Source: Allacma fusca
Taxonomy: Eukaryota; Arthropoda; Collembola; Symphypleona; Sminthuridae
DNA length: 64,000 bases
Assembly: GCA_947179485.1 (NCBI GenBank)
Contig: OX359248.1
Coordinates: forward strand, 56,926,386-56,990,385
Direction of reading: 5' to 3'
The notes under the pieces were generated by a model. The model had not been told where the DNA came from. It ran no database searches and worked only from the letters and a program-made list of their open reading frames with translations. This document shows positions 46,263 to 57,892 of the stretch, piece after piece. Both the position numbers and the translations under genes were made by a program. The first letter of the stretch is position 1. Each line of letters starts with the position of its first letter.

Positions 46263-47051
46263 ATAGTTTTTGAGCCTGAATTGAGTTGTAATATGAAGAA
46301 TAATCTCCTTTGCAATTCCTCATCTGGGTCCAACTGAGTGATCTTCCCATTTTGTCTGTCCCTTTGAAGTAGCATAAATTTAATGCAATTAATTTTTCCG
46401 CCATTCTTTTGACAAAGTAACTCCGACTCTCTTTTAATCAACTGTCACCATCCTGCACTATTAAGGCCATTAAAATGCATTTTTCTCGTCACATCATATT
46501 TATTTTCATATCATCTCACAAGTCCTGCCCTTCTTACAGGAGTCTAGCTTCAAAACGAATACTTTACCATTCTTAATCAACCCATCGTATTTCCAACTAT
46601 ACTTTTCCACTCACCCTTTCTTCTGAACAGTCAAAGTCATACATAAGTGAACTCTGGAAAACCTTAACAGAATTTATTGTACGACACGGGATCACTCTGA
46701 AGAAAGATAGCAAATAATTCTAGTACGTTCCGAATTATATGCATTAGACCAACACTTTAAAATTCGAGTTAAGGTTCTACTCCAAACTCTTTTCAATAAA
46801 AGGACAAATTTATGCTTAATAAAAATTCAATGGCATCGTCATGGTTGAGTTTATATAATTATATTTATTATATATTATATCTATTATATATTATTTATAT
46901 TGAATCACTAGAAAACACTGTATTCATACAATACTTTTATTGGGGGGTTTAAATTAGGGCACTACTCTTATAACGAGAGTACACAGTAAATGGGGAAAAA
47001 TATGGAAATGACCATCCAGATTGAAAACTTGCGTAGAATAGGCTACAAGGG
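46263..47051. other. Gene-free spacer
   Basis: No gene seen. An AT-only stretch of TATTATATATT words lies near 46855-46905, and a reverse-type pogo-like end near 46968-46989. Confidence 0.6.
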
Positions 47052-48069
47052 GTGGTGCTCAGAGCTGCTTTCAGGTAGTAAAAAATCAAGATCCGCACCT
47101 GAACCCGACCCGCACCTGAAATATCAGGTTAATTTTTTTCGTCGACCCGAACTTGGCCCTCCGGATCCGAGTTAATATCCGCACCTGTCAGGTATTTTTG
47201 GATCAGGTATTGCTTGGCTACCCGCACCTGAAAAAATACCTGAGGTGCGGATCTCAAAACAAACCCGACCCGAACTTGAACCCGACCCGAACTTGAACCC
47301 GAACCTGAACCCGACTTTCAATTATTTTGTCAGAGGAAACTTATAAACATAAGTTCTATCCTAAGACTTTATTAAAGTAAATATGATTTACAAATGACGT
47401 TAAGTTGAAAATGCAAAAATTTGTACTAATTTTAAGTGACATGTAGCACAAAGAGAATGGGAACAGCTATTGAAGCTTCCCCAAGCATTCTCTGAGTGAT
47501 AGCTTTAGAAAGAGACCGCAGATAAGCGTCATGCTTTTCAATTTTAACGAAGTTAAGGCACAAGTATACACGAAATAGATTCCAAATCGATGATGTCTAT
47601 GTCTGCTACAACGCTAAGACTATATCATGAAATTAATTAGCAAAGTTTGACTGTTTGTTAATTTAATGAATATGGCGGCTCTCACGCATCACTAAATACA
47701 ACGTGTCTTTCAGCCATGTGAAGCTACATTAACGTTCAGATCAGCCTGAAAGTTTCATTCACTTGAACTTAAAGTTAAATTATTAAGGTAAAAAAATACT
47801 TCCAAAATACCTGAAATTGCAAGTTCGGGTTCAGGTATTTTGAATTCGTCGTACCGAACCTGTACCTGACATTGAGGTCAGGTATATTTTTCAAACCCGA
47901 ACTTGATCGTAACCCGACCTGTAATATCAGGTGCGGATCCTGGATGTACCCGCACTTGACCCGAACCTCAGGTACTTTTTTTTGTAGCTGACCCGAACCC
48001 GACCCGAACCCGACCCGACGGGTATTTTTCAGGTACTACCTGATACCTGCAAGCAGCTCTGGTGGTGCT
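47052..48069. mobile_element. Non-autonomous hAT-like transposon with CCCGACCCGAAC subterminal arrays
   Basis: The element spans 47060-48061 (1,002 bp). It starts CAGAGCTGCTT and ends AAGCAGCTCTG, perfect inverted termini. An 8-bp duplication GTGGTGCT occurs at 47052-47059 and 48062-48069. CAG-type termini with 8-bp duplications are the hAT signature. Within about 270 bp of each end are many copies of CCCGACCCGAAC, CCCGCACCTGAA and GATCCGCACCTGA in both orientations. The middle (about 47330-47810) is AT-rich without a gene. No transposase is encoded. Confidence 0.85.
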
Positions 48070-49031
48070 ACAGGAAGGGTGGACTGTATATGAGGTTTTT
48101 TGGAACGGTGAAAGGGATGTGGGTCCGCTGTGGATTACTTGAGGGAAGTCGAAAATTCCTTGTGTCTTCATATGGACTGATTGTGAGTCCCATTTGTTAG
48201 AATTGTTTGCACTCTGCACAACTCTTGGAAAAATAAACAAGGAAATGGAGTCGGTGCACACTTCCCAAATCTCCCTCAGACACATGTAATCTGGAGGATT
48301 CTCTCCAATCAAGTAGATCAGTGTGCTGGAAAGAGATCCTGATCTAGATCTTCCATTAACGACCGTCCCAAATCGTATCATCAAAACGCATCGCTCCAAT
48401 TATCGCCATTGGCTACTCCAGTCAACCTCTTTATAACGCACCTTCTCACCCCACCGACGTCCTAACGGCGTCACTGACTCTTCCTCGCGAGACCGTCAGA
48501 CACGAAACTCAGGTTAACATAACAAGACCAGTTCAAGAGGTTTACTCTGGATGTTACGTCCCCCCTCCTAAATAACATCCACGGTACATCCCAGTCTCCT
48601 CCCGTACAAATCTACGCGTAATCTATCATTTAAAACTTAGCAGTTTACAGTGGAACATTTTTATGAGGAAGTCCTCATAAAAAGCCCCCATGACAGCAAG
48701 GACGAGGTAATTGGAAGAGTAGAGAGAAAAATCCGGAATGTGACAAAATGAAGATATGTAATTACGCTTTCCTTTCATCTGTAATGGTAGTGAGAAAATG
48801 AATGTAATGTGAATCCGGAGCATGTTGAATAGGAGGGAGTGATTGGGAGGTTTGACAGTAGAAGAATGCATATATTTGGGAGGTCCCGGACTGTCATTTT
48901 TGCGCGTCATTCGGGGAGAAAAAAGAGAAATAACCAGAATGCTTGTCATTGGAAGGGAATGGCAGGTAAATGTTATATTCATACTTAGCATTTAGAGAAA
49001 GTAGAGTGCATGAGCTGTTTTGGTAATGTGA

Positions 49032-49140
49032 GAAGCATGGGAAAATATGGAAAGCATGGAGAAGCATGGGAAGGCTTGGGAAAGCTTGAGAAAGGATGGG
49101 AAAGGATGGGAAATGATGGGAAAGTTTAGGGAAGGGAAGG
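49032..49140. repeat. GGGAAAGSATG minisatellite
   Basis: Degenerate tandem copies of a unit of 10-12 bases containing GCATGGGAAA or GGATGGGAAA. Confidence 0.75.
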
Positions 49141-49368
49141 AGCGGGGCGAGAGAGGGACAGTCTCGGAATTTATTATGTAGGCCAGGAGCCAGAGTGGAT
49201 AAAATAAAAAGCGGATCCATTCCATAATTTATGTCCGACTTGTTCGCCAAAATAAAGTCCAGACTACAAACAACCTCCAACGCTATGTAAATGTCAATGT
49301 TATTTCTCCGTAGGCAATTCTGTCTTTTAAATGGCGAGGAACCAGAGAGCACCAAAAGAAATCATGTA

Positions 49369-49591
49369 CAGTCGTCCCTCTTTATAACGGACTGCTCTGT
49401 GTCTTAATATTACCATAGCGGTGTCTATCAATTACGGTAACGGATTATAAAATTAACGTGTGTGCACATACTGTATCTATGTCATTATTTTGCAAGTAGA
49501 TATTTAACACACTGCGTTTTCCAATGGTACGTTCCGTTTCAAGACGTTCACCTTATCACGTATAGGGATCCGTTATAAACATATTTTACTG
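49369..49591. mobile_element. Pogo-like MITE (223 bp)
   Basis: TA|CAGTCGTCCCTCTTTATAAC on the left and CCGTTATAAACATATTTTACTG|CA on the right. The ends match as inverted repeats through CAGT and the TTATAACGG core. Confidence 0.55.
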
Positions 49592-52252
49592 CACAGTCGA
49601 GGCTTGAACGAATATAGTGATGCTGAAGCTCTGGAGGAATACGCAGTGAGTACTGGGACACTGACTGGTCCCATGAGAGAAAGCTTATCATTGGCTAAGG
49701 GGCAAAGTAGACGTGAGAAAAAACGAAAGAATCAAGTAAAATAGACGCAAAGTGGAAAATCTTCCAAACTTTCAATAAGTGGTTACAATCTGACATTTAT
49801 AATCATTTATAAGTACACTGGAAATTTTCACAGTGTATATCTACTGTAAAAGTGTACTCTGGCTTTAAGCATGGATATAGCAACAATACTTTCTACATCG
49901 GGCAAAAAGCATATGTAGATAATTGTCCGCCGTATAAGGGCAAAGTTAACCTCACTATAATGAACCAAATTGAAAAAGACTTCCTCGTTGTAGTTCCCAA
50001 TTGTCAATAAGATGCTACTAATCGTTCTCCTTATAATATCTTGCATGCCATTAGATTTGCTAGTAATAATGAGTGATCCTTTAGCGAGACTGCACTGTAT
50101 TGAAGGGGATGATATTCATTTTCAATGAAGACCAGCAGAAGCTCCGCTTTGCTTCTTAGCCATCGTTGCCTGAAAGCTTCTGTTTCTCGTTAATAAAGTC
50201 TACTCTCATTGCAAGAGACTCCCTTGAAAAAGAATTTTTATAAAGTGGGAAAAATATTTGATAGATTCCCATTTGGCATAATGTAATTTTTTCCTGTCCA
50301 TAATTTTCAAGTGTAGAATTTTGATGCTTTATGGGGGCTGGAATATGTAGGGTGCACTCGTGCACTCTGAGTGTTCTTTGAGAGAAAGCAGAAGTCCAAG
50401 CTAGTATACGATCAATGGGAAAAGCCTATCCAGCACAGTATTCGAGTGAAAACAAACAATGAAAATGATTTTACATATGTAATTACATAAGGACGGGGAA
50501 AACTAGCGCTGCTTTAAGAGCCAAACAACAACAAAAATGAAGAAGGCCGTAAATTGGAATATAGCTTCCGTGTCCGGGACCCAAATAACGAGCTCACCGA
50601 CTCCGTTCAAACTTGGTTCAAATTTCCAGCATGTGCCAATATACAGGAGAGTCTTACTATTACATATCTCCTGGAAAAGTAAAAGAATTTCGAGTACCGG
50701 TTTACTACACAATGATAAATGCTGTTTGTATAAGAGCATGTAAATACGATTGTAACAGTCAAATCTTACTATTTTGAGCAATGTACGTATAGTCATGTTG
50801 TATTATATACATTGTGTGTACATTTGTGTACATACATACGTCAAAGCACAGCATGCTGAAAAAATAATACCCCAAACCCCATGAATGTACATACCTGATA
50901 GAAATAAATAAGCTTGCATGGTTGTAGAGGGTGGTATAAAATTATTTTACCTCTAGTCTATTCATCGCCAATAAAAACATATTTATTTCCCCCATTCTCT
51001 AGTAAATTTTCCAATAACACCCTAAAATTTACATTCATTGGCCTAGGTCAATATTACTACCGGAGATGGACGGCTGTTCATAAAAATAAGTTTAGAATCC
51101 ATCCAGCGCCTAAGCAGTGAATTTGGCATATTGTTGAAAATTTGTGATAACATTTAATACTTACCCGTATTTTAAATCTTTTGGTAACAGCCAGATATTT
51201 TATGAATGACAACTTCAAAACTCTCTCCGCTGTATCTTCTTATCTTCCAATCCTGGACGGAATTACTCCAAATCCATAGCTGTGTACTTATGCTAGTTAT
51301 TTCTTAGATTCCGATATGGTGACCAGGAACAAAGCTCTTTGTAAAGCCATTAGTATTTCCTACAAGCCAATGCCAGCACACATTTTCGAAAAAAAGAGCC
51401 GCCACATATAGTGCTCAAATTTTGAAATATTTAAAACAAACTTTCATTTCCTTGGTAATTTTGACCCAAAAAGCTCGAAATAGGTACCATGGCCAATAAA
51501 AATCGGTTTAAAATATTAAAGAGAATTCGGAATTTGTGTCCGAAAATTATTTCATTTAGCAACCAAATCCAAAATAGCAGCTATACTTGCCAAAAATGTT
51601 TCAGCGAAGTAATGATTTATATGAAAATATTTTAGGATTTTAGTGATTGAAAAACTACTTTGCATAACAGTTTTGACTGTGAATATTAACCCGCATCAAA
51701 TTACAAACTTTTAGAAAAACTTGAACAAAAACTCCTACAAAACGAAAGCAATGATATTTTCTGGATGTTTTCTTTTATTCAAATCAATTCACTGTTTTTT
51801 TTAAATTCTCTAATTATTTTTCCAATGACATTGGAAAATTATTCAGGCCACACGGCAGATGTGGCCGTTGTAAAAATAATTCAAACCCATACTCTTGTTA
51901 AACATTTGGTGGGGATTCATTTACGTTTATATGAACAGCCCAAGTGCAGTAAAACATTGTGTCTGCAGGATCCAGAAATTAGAGGCAAGGTTTAAATAAA
52001 GGAAAATTCTTGTTTCTAATGAACACATTTTACAAAAATAAATTACCATGCCGAGACATTGCCGAAACATCCAAAACAGAAGTCTAGAAATCCTCGCAAA
52101 TTTCCTACACAAAAGCGTTAAAACTTCTCAATAAAATACATTTGTTTTGAAATAAACAACTATTGAATCCCAATTTCGTAAAAAATTCCAACTTCACCCC
52201 ATCTTCACCCATGTGACCTGAAAAATTGATTGTGACAAATTAACAAAATTTT

Positions 52253-52357
52253 AGAAAATCTAGAAAAGAAATCGCTACAAATTGGGGGAATCAAATATTT
52301 TAAGAGTTGCTCGTTTATATAGGTTGCAGGGGAAAACATTTATGGCCACCCTATATG
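52253..52357. repeat. Partial copy of the fold-back family (one arm)
   Basis: AAAATCTAG, GCTACAAATTGGGGGAATCA and AATATTTTA, ending near GCCACCCTATATG, match the right arm of 61562-61901 in order. I could not find an opposing arm upstream. Confidence 0.5.
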
Positions 52358-53272
52358 AGATGGGTAAGAAGGTTGTGGAACCATGAATATGTACATACAG
52401 ATGGAATCTACAATAAGAGTCCAGCACAAAACAACACATATAGTTATGTTACCTTTATTCAAAACAACAACAAAAACTGCAATAACATTTTTTGTAACAA
52501 ATGGGACCCAGTGAGTACAACAGTCGAAATAGCTAACACGGTTCTTGTTAAAAGTCAGTTCAAAAGAAATACAAATACGCGGCACCAAATGTATACGCAT
52601 ATCTAATGTACATATAAAAAAGTATGTAATAGATACAGAACGCTGGAATCGATGTAACTTGTTCATACACACTTATTATTTCTTCTTACTTACATACATA
52701 CGTATTCAGTCGATCCAGCTTTTGAAACCAACGTTGTTTAAGTATATGTTTAATAGAACTATTTCTCATCGTTATTTCACGCAAGTACGTTTCTTAAGAA
52801 ATTGTAAAAATCAACGAATCCTACCTCCCATGATTCGATACAATAGAGTGTTATGTCTCAACATTTCATGCAACATTATGTGCATTGATATCCGAAGGTA
52901 AAACGTGTCGTATTATGAGTGCAGCCAGAAACAAGGTTGGAACGTACCGTGTGTATACATACATTTGAAAAGAATACACTCCAAATACAATAATCTCTCA
53001 ATATAGGAGACGCCCAAATAAGAACATTTTCTTATATAAAGTTATTAATTTTTGATATTACAACTACTTAAAACAACAATCTGTAGCTAATAGATTCCAT
53101 ATCCTTGGCTTATTTGATTAGCCTTATTAAACTAACTAAACTGTATGCAAGCTATCCACATCCAATAGCGTGTCATCATCAGGCACTAACAAGTAAGTAA
53201 TAAAAATTCGCATAGTAGAGAATATTTAATTGTTTAAAAAAATATTTTTCGATGATTTTTTTAAAATAAAAA

Positions 53273-53710
53273 TTATAATATAATTTTCTGAATCAAGGCT
53301 TCAATGCATCGTCCAATAAAAAACCAACGTTGACGTTCATCAAACTCTTGTTGAATTATTAAACCTTCCTTAAAAATTTCCTCAATAATTGATTTGGTTC
53401 TATTGTAATTGACTTGGCATTTTCCCAATCGATGGAATGTTTTCTGTTGTTGCAAATGTCTCTAGCTCCTGCTGCTTTTTAACGGTTTTTCAATCGAACA
53501 TGGTTCATATGTTCTTTCAGCCGTGTTTAAAGGACGATAAGTCTCAACGTAATAAACTTTGTCACAAAAATTGCATGGAATCCTACCCAGTCGGTAAAAC
53601 ATCTTCACTTGCGTGTAAATATACTTATTAATGTTGGTTTTACCGTTCGCTCTCGCCCGCGTGTTTACAATTATGTGATTGACACTGCTAAACGAACTCC
53701 AGAAATGCAA
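53273..53710 (-). pseudogene. Degraded coding fragment, unknown family (KEGLIIQ)
   Basis: Two minus-strand open stretches in different frames lie end to end. The upstream one (53462-53710) reads RLGRIPCNFCDKVYYVETYR and has a CX2C pair like the start of a zinc finger. The downstream one (53273-53455) contains IIEEIFKEGLIIQQEFDE. A related peptide with KEGLIIQPSKHPLMN is encoded on the minus strand at 60781-60966. Conservation of the peptide in two diverged copies argues that it was once coding. I do not recognise the family; a transposon-derived or zinc-finger pseudogene is possible. Confidence 0.35.
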
Positions 53711-55875
53711 TACACTGTAGCATTATTTCGCAAGGCAATGTTAATACTTGGGTTTGGCGATCTTACACGAGATGCATTACGGGATTTTCAGATTTATTGT
53801 AGAGGAATGTTGCATTCAAGCCATGGCAAATTACAACTAATTTCTCGGTGCTATTAAAAAGATGTTGCTCATCTCATGTCTCATCGTTCTTATTTGATTA
53901 CATTTACTAACAGTTCAATTTATACAGTTTTTTCATGACAAAGTGGTCTTGGCAAGACCAGCAATAAAAAATTTGCAATGGTTATTTTTAACGAAAAGTA
54001 AACTTGTTTATGTTTTATTATTTGCTTAGAAATTTTGGCGTCTACACGTAACGCTGGAGAAAGGTCTTCGTTCACTTCCGGAACTGAAAATGATACTGAG
54101 TAACAAAAAGGTCGTTCAAAACGACGTTTGCGACATAAACCGAATGGGTTAGTGGAGGAATTTGAATTGTGACTTCTAGCAATTATTGTTTTATTGCATG
54201 CCTGCCTTTGTTATTTCGTAACAGTTTCATTTTGTTATTCATTGCTGGGGAAAATTCTACTTTGTATAGAAGATGAATCCTACTAATAATTAACGTATTG
54301 GTAATGAGAATCCATAATTTATCGTTTGAATAAATTCAGGAAATTCACCAGAAGTGCTTACAAACAATGTTAGCTAACATTTAATGTCAAAGAATTACAT
54401 TACAGGAAATAGCCGGAAAATCTCAAGTTTGAAAAACATTTAAACAGATACTGGTTGACTAAAGGTTTCCGTAAATTATGTGAAGTGCGAGTGTGAGTAC
54501 GAGTGGGAAAAAAACCTACATCTATGGCGGACACTATCCACTCGCTCGAATTAGAAGCGAGGATTCCCATCCCCTGATGACATAAGGTATGTGGGTTAGC
54601 GGAGTCGACCAAGCGGGCGTCGTCAAGTTTACCCTCGAATGCTGATCCATTAAGGTAGTGTACCCACGGATTTGGGTTACCTCAAATCAAGGTAAGTTTT
54701 GATGTAAACATTATTTTGCACCTATTTTACTTTCAATACATTAATGCACGTTTTTGCGAAGGAAATTTTAATATTCCGGTGCCCTGAAAGGAATTTAATA
54801 ATATTTATGTGTAATTATTTCAACAAATACCCTATTTAACTGTATCTTGGGGCCTCGATTATACAAATACAATTTTTGGAATAAACGCTTCCCCTGTATA
54901 CAGCTTCTGTAAGCCAAATACCAGAAACTACAATAATAATGTTTGAGGTCCTCAATGTTTCACAAAATTAATGAAAAATACGCGTTTTTTGCGAAATTTT
55001 ATCAATCGTCTATTAACTCCTAATATCTCATTGCTTTAAAATATCAAATCGTTTTGACCGAAATTTGAGAGCGGTATTCAAATTCACCGATGTTTTTACC
55101 GAAACTTTACCTTCGTTTTCCGGGAATAAATCATCTCAGACTAGGCCTCCCGCTACGTGGTTTAGTTAAGAGCTCATTTTCAAGAAATCTAATTGCAAAA
55201 CAGAACTTGAACATATCGTAGATAATTTTTGGCACGATATTCAAAAACATGGACATCTCTTTACAAATATTCCACAAACAGAACGTGGGCTCTAGGGTAG
55301 AAAAGCCACTAAGGGGCTTGTTTTTCAAAATATCTTTTGAAGCTTGTCTGCAAGAAATTTCACCCTAGAAGCCAAATTTGATTAAAATATTAAAAACTTC
55401 CATTTCGCTTTCTCTAAAACAATTTTTGAGCAAAAAAGAACAGGTCCTGGTAGGGGAAAAAGGTTTTGCGGCACTCTGTAAATCCAGAAGAATTGGTAAT
55501 TACCTCTATATAACGGCAATGCTGTTATAAAGGCCCAAATTCAATGTGTCGGTACGTATAACAAGATTCGAATGTACACACTGGACACAATATCTTTAAA
55601 TGTCTCTCTTTATAGAATGAGCTAAAATGATTCTTGGCTTTAAGAAAAACGTTTGATTTAATTTCATACATATAGATTCATAAACATGTATGCATACAAA
55701 ATATTAGAAAGGCAGAACTGGATGGAAACTGTTTTGGGAGAAAGAAGGGAGTCAGCGTGGATCGTTCTTCCTTGAATGTGGGTTTTATAAGGGAGTTAGC
55801 GTCTGATATCCATACAAGCGGAGGAGTTAAGAGAATATAATGAGACAAGTGGAGAGTATATCTAAGTCTGGGACA

Positions 55876-56099
55876 TCATAAAGTTGAGTCGGGGAGATAC
55901 GCGTCTCGTAAGACTTTCAAGTTATTTAGACTCTCTTGATAATCATCAAATTCCATGTCGAGATTTTCTGACAGGATGGAGCCCCCTCGTAAAAAGTTTT
56001 TCCCTCGTCCGTCCAGAACATCAATCAACCTCTGCAAGGTCTCGCCAGCAGCAGGAGAGTTGTGAGCGCTCCCAATTGTCGGCACTTCCCAAGACTCCC
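55876..56099 (-). CDS. Probable 3'-terminal exon of a host gene
   Basis: On the minus strand, an acceptor TATATATTGCAG precedes 74 codons that end at TGA (55876-55878). The peptide begins ESWEVPTIGSAHNSPAAG, continues through GETLQRLIDVLDGRGKNF and FDDYQESLNNLKVLRDAYLP, and ends DSTL. The middle looks helical and acidic. The last residues fit a class I PDZ-binding C-terminus (S-x-L). The exon starts with two bases that complete a codon begun by the last base of the upstream exon at 57068, so the intron phase agrees. I do not recognise the protein. Confidence 0.5.
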
Positions 56100-57067
56100 C
56101 TGCAATATATATGCATACAAAATTCACCGTATTTATAAACATAATCATACACCGACTCACATTCTACACAGGGCTAAAAATTTCCACGTCTTTTTGGGAG
56201 AGTGCAATGTAAACGTAATTCAATTACATACCTATAGCACAACATTATATTAGTTACTGGTCTTATCTTGTTGTAATAATCTTTGCCGGTTTCTGCTCAA
56301 CGAATGAATTCTCATAGTGGCGTTTGGCGTTTCTAATTTAAATCGATAATTTGTTCTTAGAAATTAATGTAAACTCTATGAATTCATATGCATAACGTAT
56401 AATAGTATCATAAAATTAATTGGTCCTAATAAACTATTTATGTTAATTCCTGTGTTTGATTTACTTGTCTTATTAATTAAATATTTCGTGATGTTATAGT
56501 TGCAATTTAACTATCATACAAATAATTTACTAAATAGTAATTATATGGTTTGCAAAACATAGTAAGTCATTCATGAATATATGTAAATAAAGATACTGAA
56601 TATATATTATTCGAATGCTTATCTGCGCGTATAAATTATTCATTCCTTCAGTACTAAAATTTAATGTAAATATCCACCACGTATTATTCATACAACCAAC
56701 GATCCAACCTATAAATAAAATACATTTTCTTATAATTACACTAATACCACACATATAAAGTAAACTATAAAATTTGAATTAATAATACATTAACATTAAT
56801 TAGTTAATTACTTAAAACTGTTCCTCCTAGCATTTACAGGGTTAGATTTTAAAAAGTATCATTTTCACAGGAGACCCATTTGAAAAGCATGTTAAAAAAT
56901 TCAAATTATACTTTTTAAAATTTAACCACCGATTTGTATTTAATTTCAGGTTCCATCGTAACAAATAAATTGATAGAAATTCAGGAAAAGAATAATTAAT
57001 TGTGAAAACCAAAACCGCTGTAATATATATAAACAATTAGTGGAAAAAGAGGGTCCTTGGAACTCAC
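56100..57067 (-). other. Intron (968 bp, phase 1)
   Basis: Bounded by GTGAGT at the 5' side and TTGCAG at the 3' side on the minus strand. AT-rich with no other feature. Confidence 0.45.
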
Positions 57068-57297
57068 CAACGATAGAAGGGGCACGGGATCCTGAGATCT
57101 TCAACGACTCCAGGACTTTGTGATCGAAGAGGACCGGAAATGGATGTGACAGTTTGAATGGAGTCTGAACGCTCCTCACCACATTGACAGACTTAGGAAA
57201 AGTCTCTTGGGAATAAACTTCTAAACAACTTTCTGCATTAGTTATTCCCCGGCCTTGTTGTTCTTGTAAACCTTCAGCTCTTCCATCTTGTCTCCTC
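57068..57297 (-). CDS. Probable internal exon of the same host gene
   Basis: On the minus strand, a strong acceptor TTATTTTGTGTGGCAG and a strong donor CGTTG|GTGAGT enclose 230 bases open in one frame. The peptide includes QDGRAEGLQEQQGRGITNAE, SVQTPFKLSHPFPVLFDHK and VLESLKISGSRAPSIV. It ends one base into a codon, and joining to 56099 gives an in-frame Gly codon. The first base is the third of a codon, so an upstream exon ending in phase 2 is needed unless an ATG at 57323 in the same frame is the start. No matching upstream exon was found in the window. Function unknown. Confidence 0.45.
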
Positions 57298-57651
57298 CTG
57301 CCACACAAAATAAATCCACCCATGTAAGTACCATCCTCAACATAGCTGCCTTCCCATCATTTCATACACACCGAGTAAGTACAGTAAAACCTACTTATAC
57401 CAGCCCCCCTCATAGGAGAAATTTTTCGACAGAAGCTACACTATTTGGACACCTACCCGCGTTAACCACTATTTTATAATTACCCCCCTATAATTCCATG
57501 TCAACTCATAGGAATCACATTTTGTGATTTCCAGGGGTGCCGTTACCGCGACAGTGTACTGTCTATGCACTTTATTACCCTCTCAGAGGAAACGAAAGAT
57601 TTTCCGGAAAATGAGGGATTCTGCATAAAGGAGTATTGGTAAGGACGGGTA

Positions 57652-57892
57652 CAGTAGAACGACTTTATAGAAGACTGCGCATTTAGTACGACCTATTTTA
57701 AACTGCCTCCATATTTATTAGACACAGGCGTTTTAAACAAATTCCACTTTTACGGTCAAGGGATATGCATGCCAATTGGCGGAGTAATTGTTTCAATTAG
57801 CGGTATGATATACATAGAGAAAAACAATTTCGCAGTACCAGTGGAATAGGATCTTAGAATTTAGAGGAGTTCGTTGTAAAGAGATTTGACTG
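57652..57892. mobile_element. Pogo-like MITE (241 bp)
   Basis: TA|CAGTAGAACGACTTTATAGA on the left and CGTTGTAAAGAGATTTGACTG|CA on the right. Non-coding. Confidence 0.5.

Larger units (their letters stand above)
48070..55875. other. Gene-free DNA
   Basis: No intact gene. It holds a minisatellite (49032-49140), a MITE (49369-49591), one arm of a fold-back repeat (52253-52357) and a degraded coding fragment (53273-53710). The sequence near 54500-54680 is more GC-rich than its surroundings but carries no recognisable feature. Confidence 0.5.

Noticed and set aside
460..50830. Frequent TACATATGTA palindromes (for example near 472, 2832, 37360, 41250)
   Set aside because: Probably AT-rich TACA/TATG microsatellite background. 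I could not show enrichment without counting against a null.
54500..54700. GC-richer block with GTACCCACGGATTTGGGTTA-like sequence, considered as a transposon end
   Set aside because: No opposing inverted copy was found in the window.
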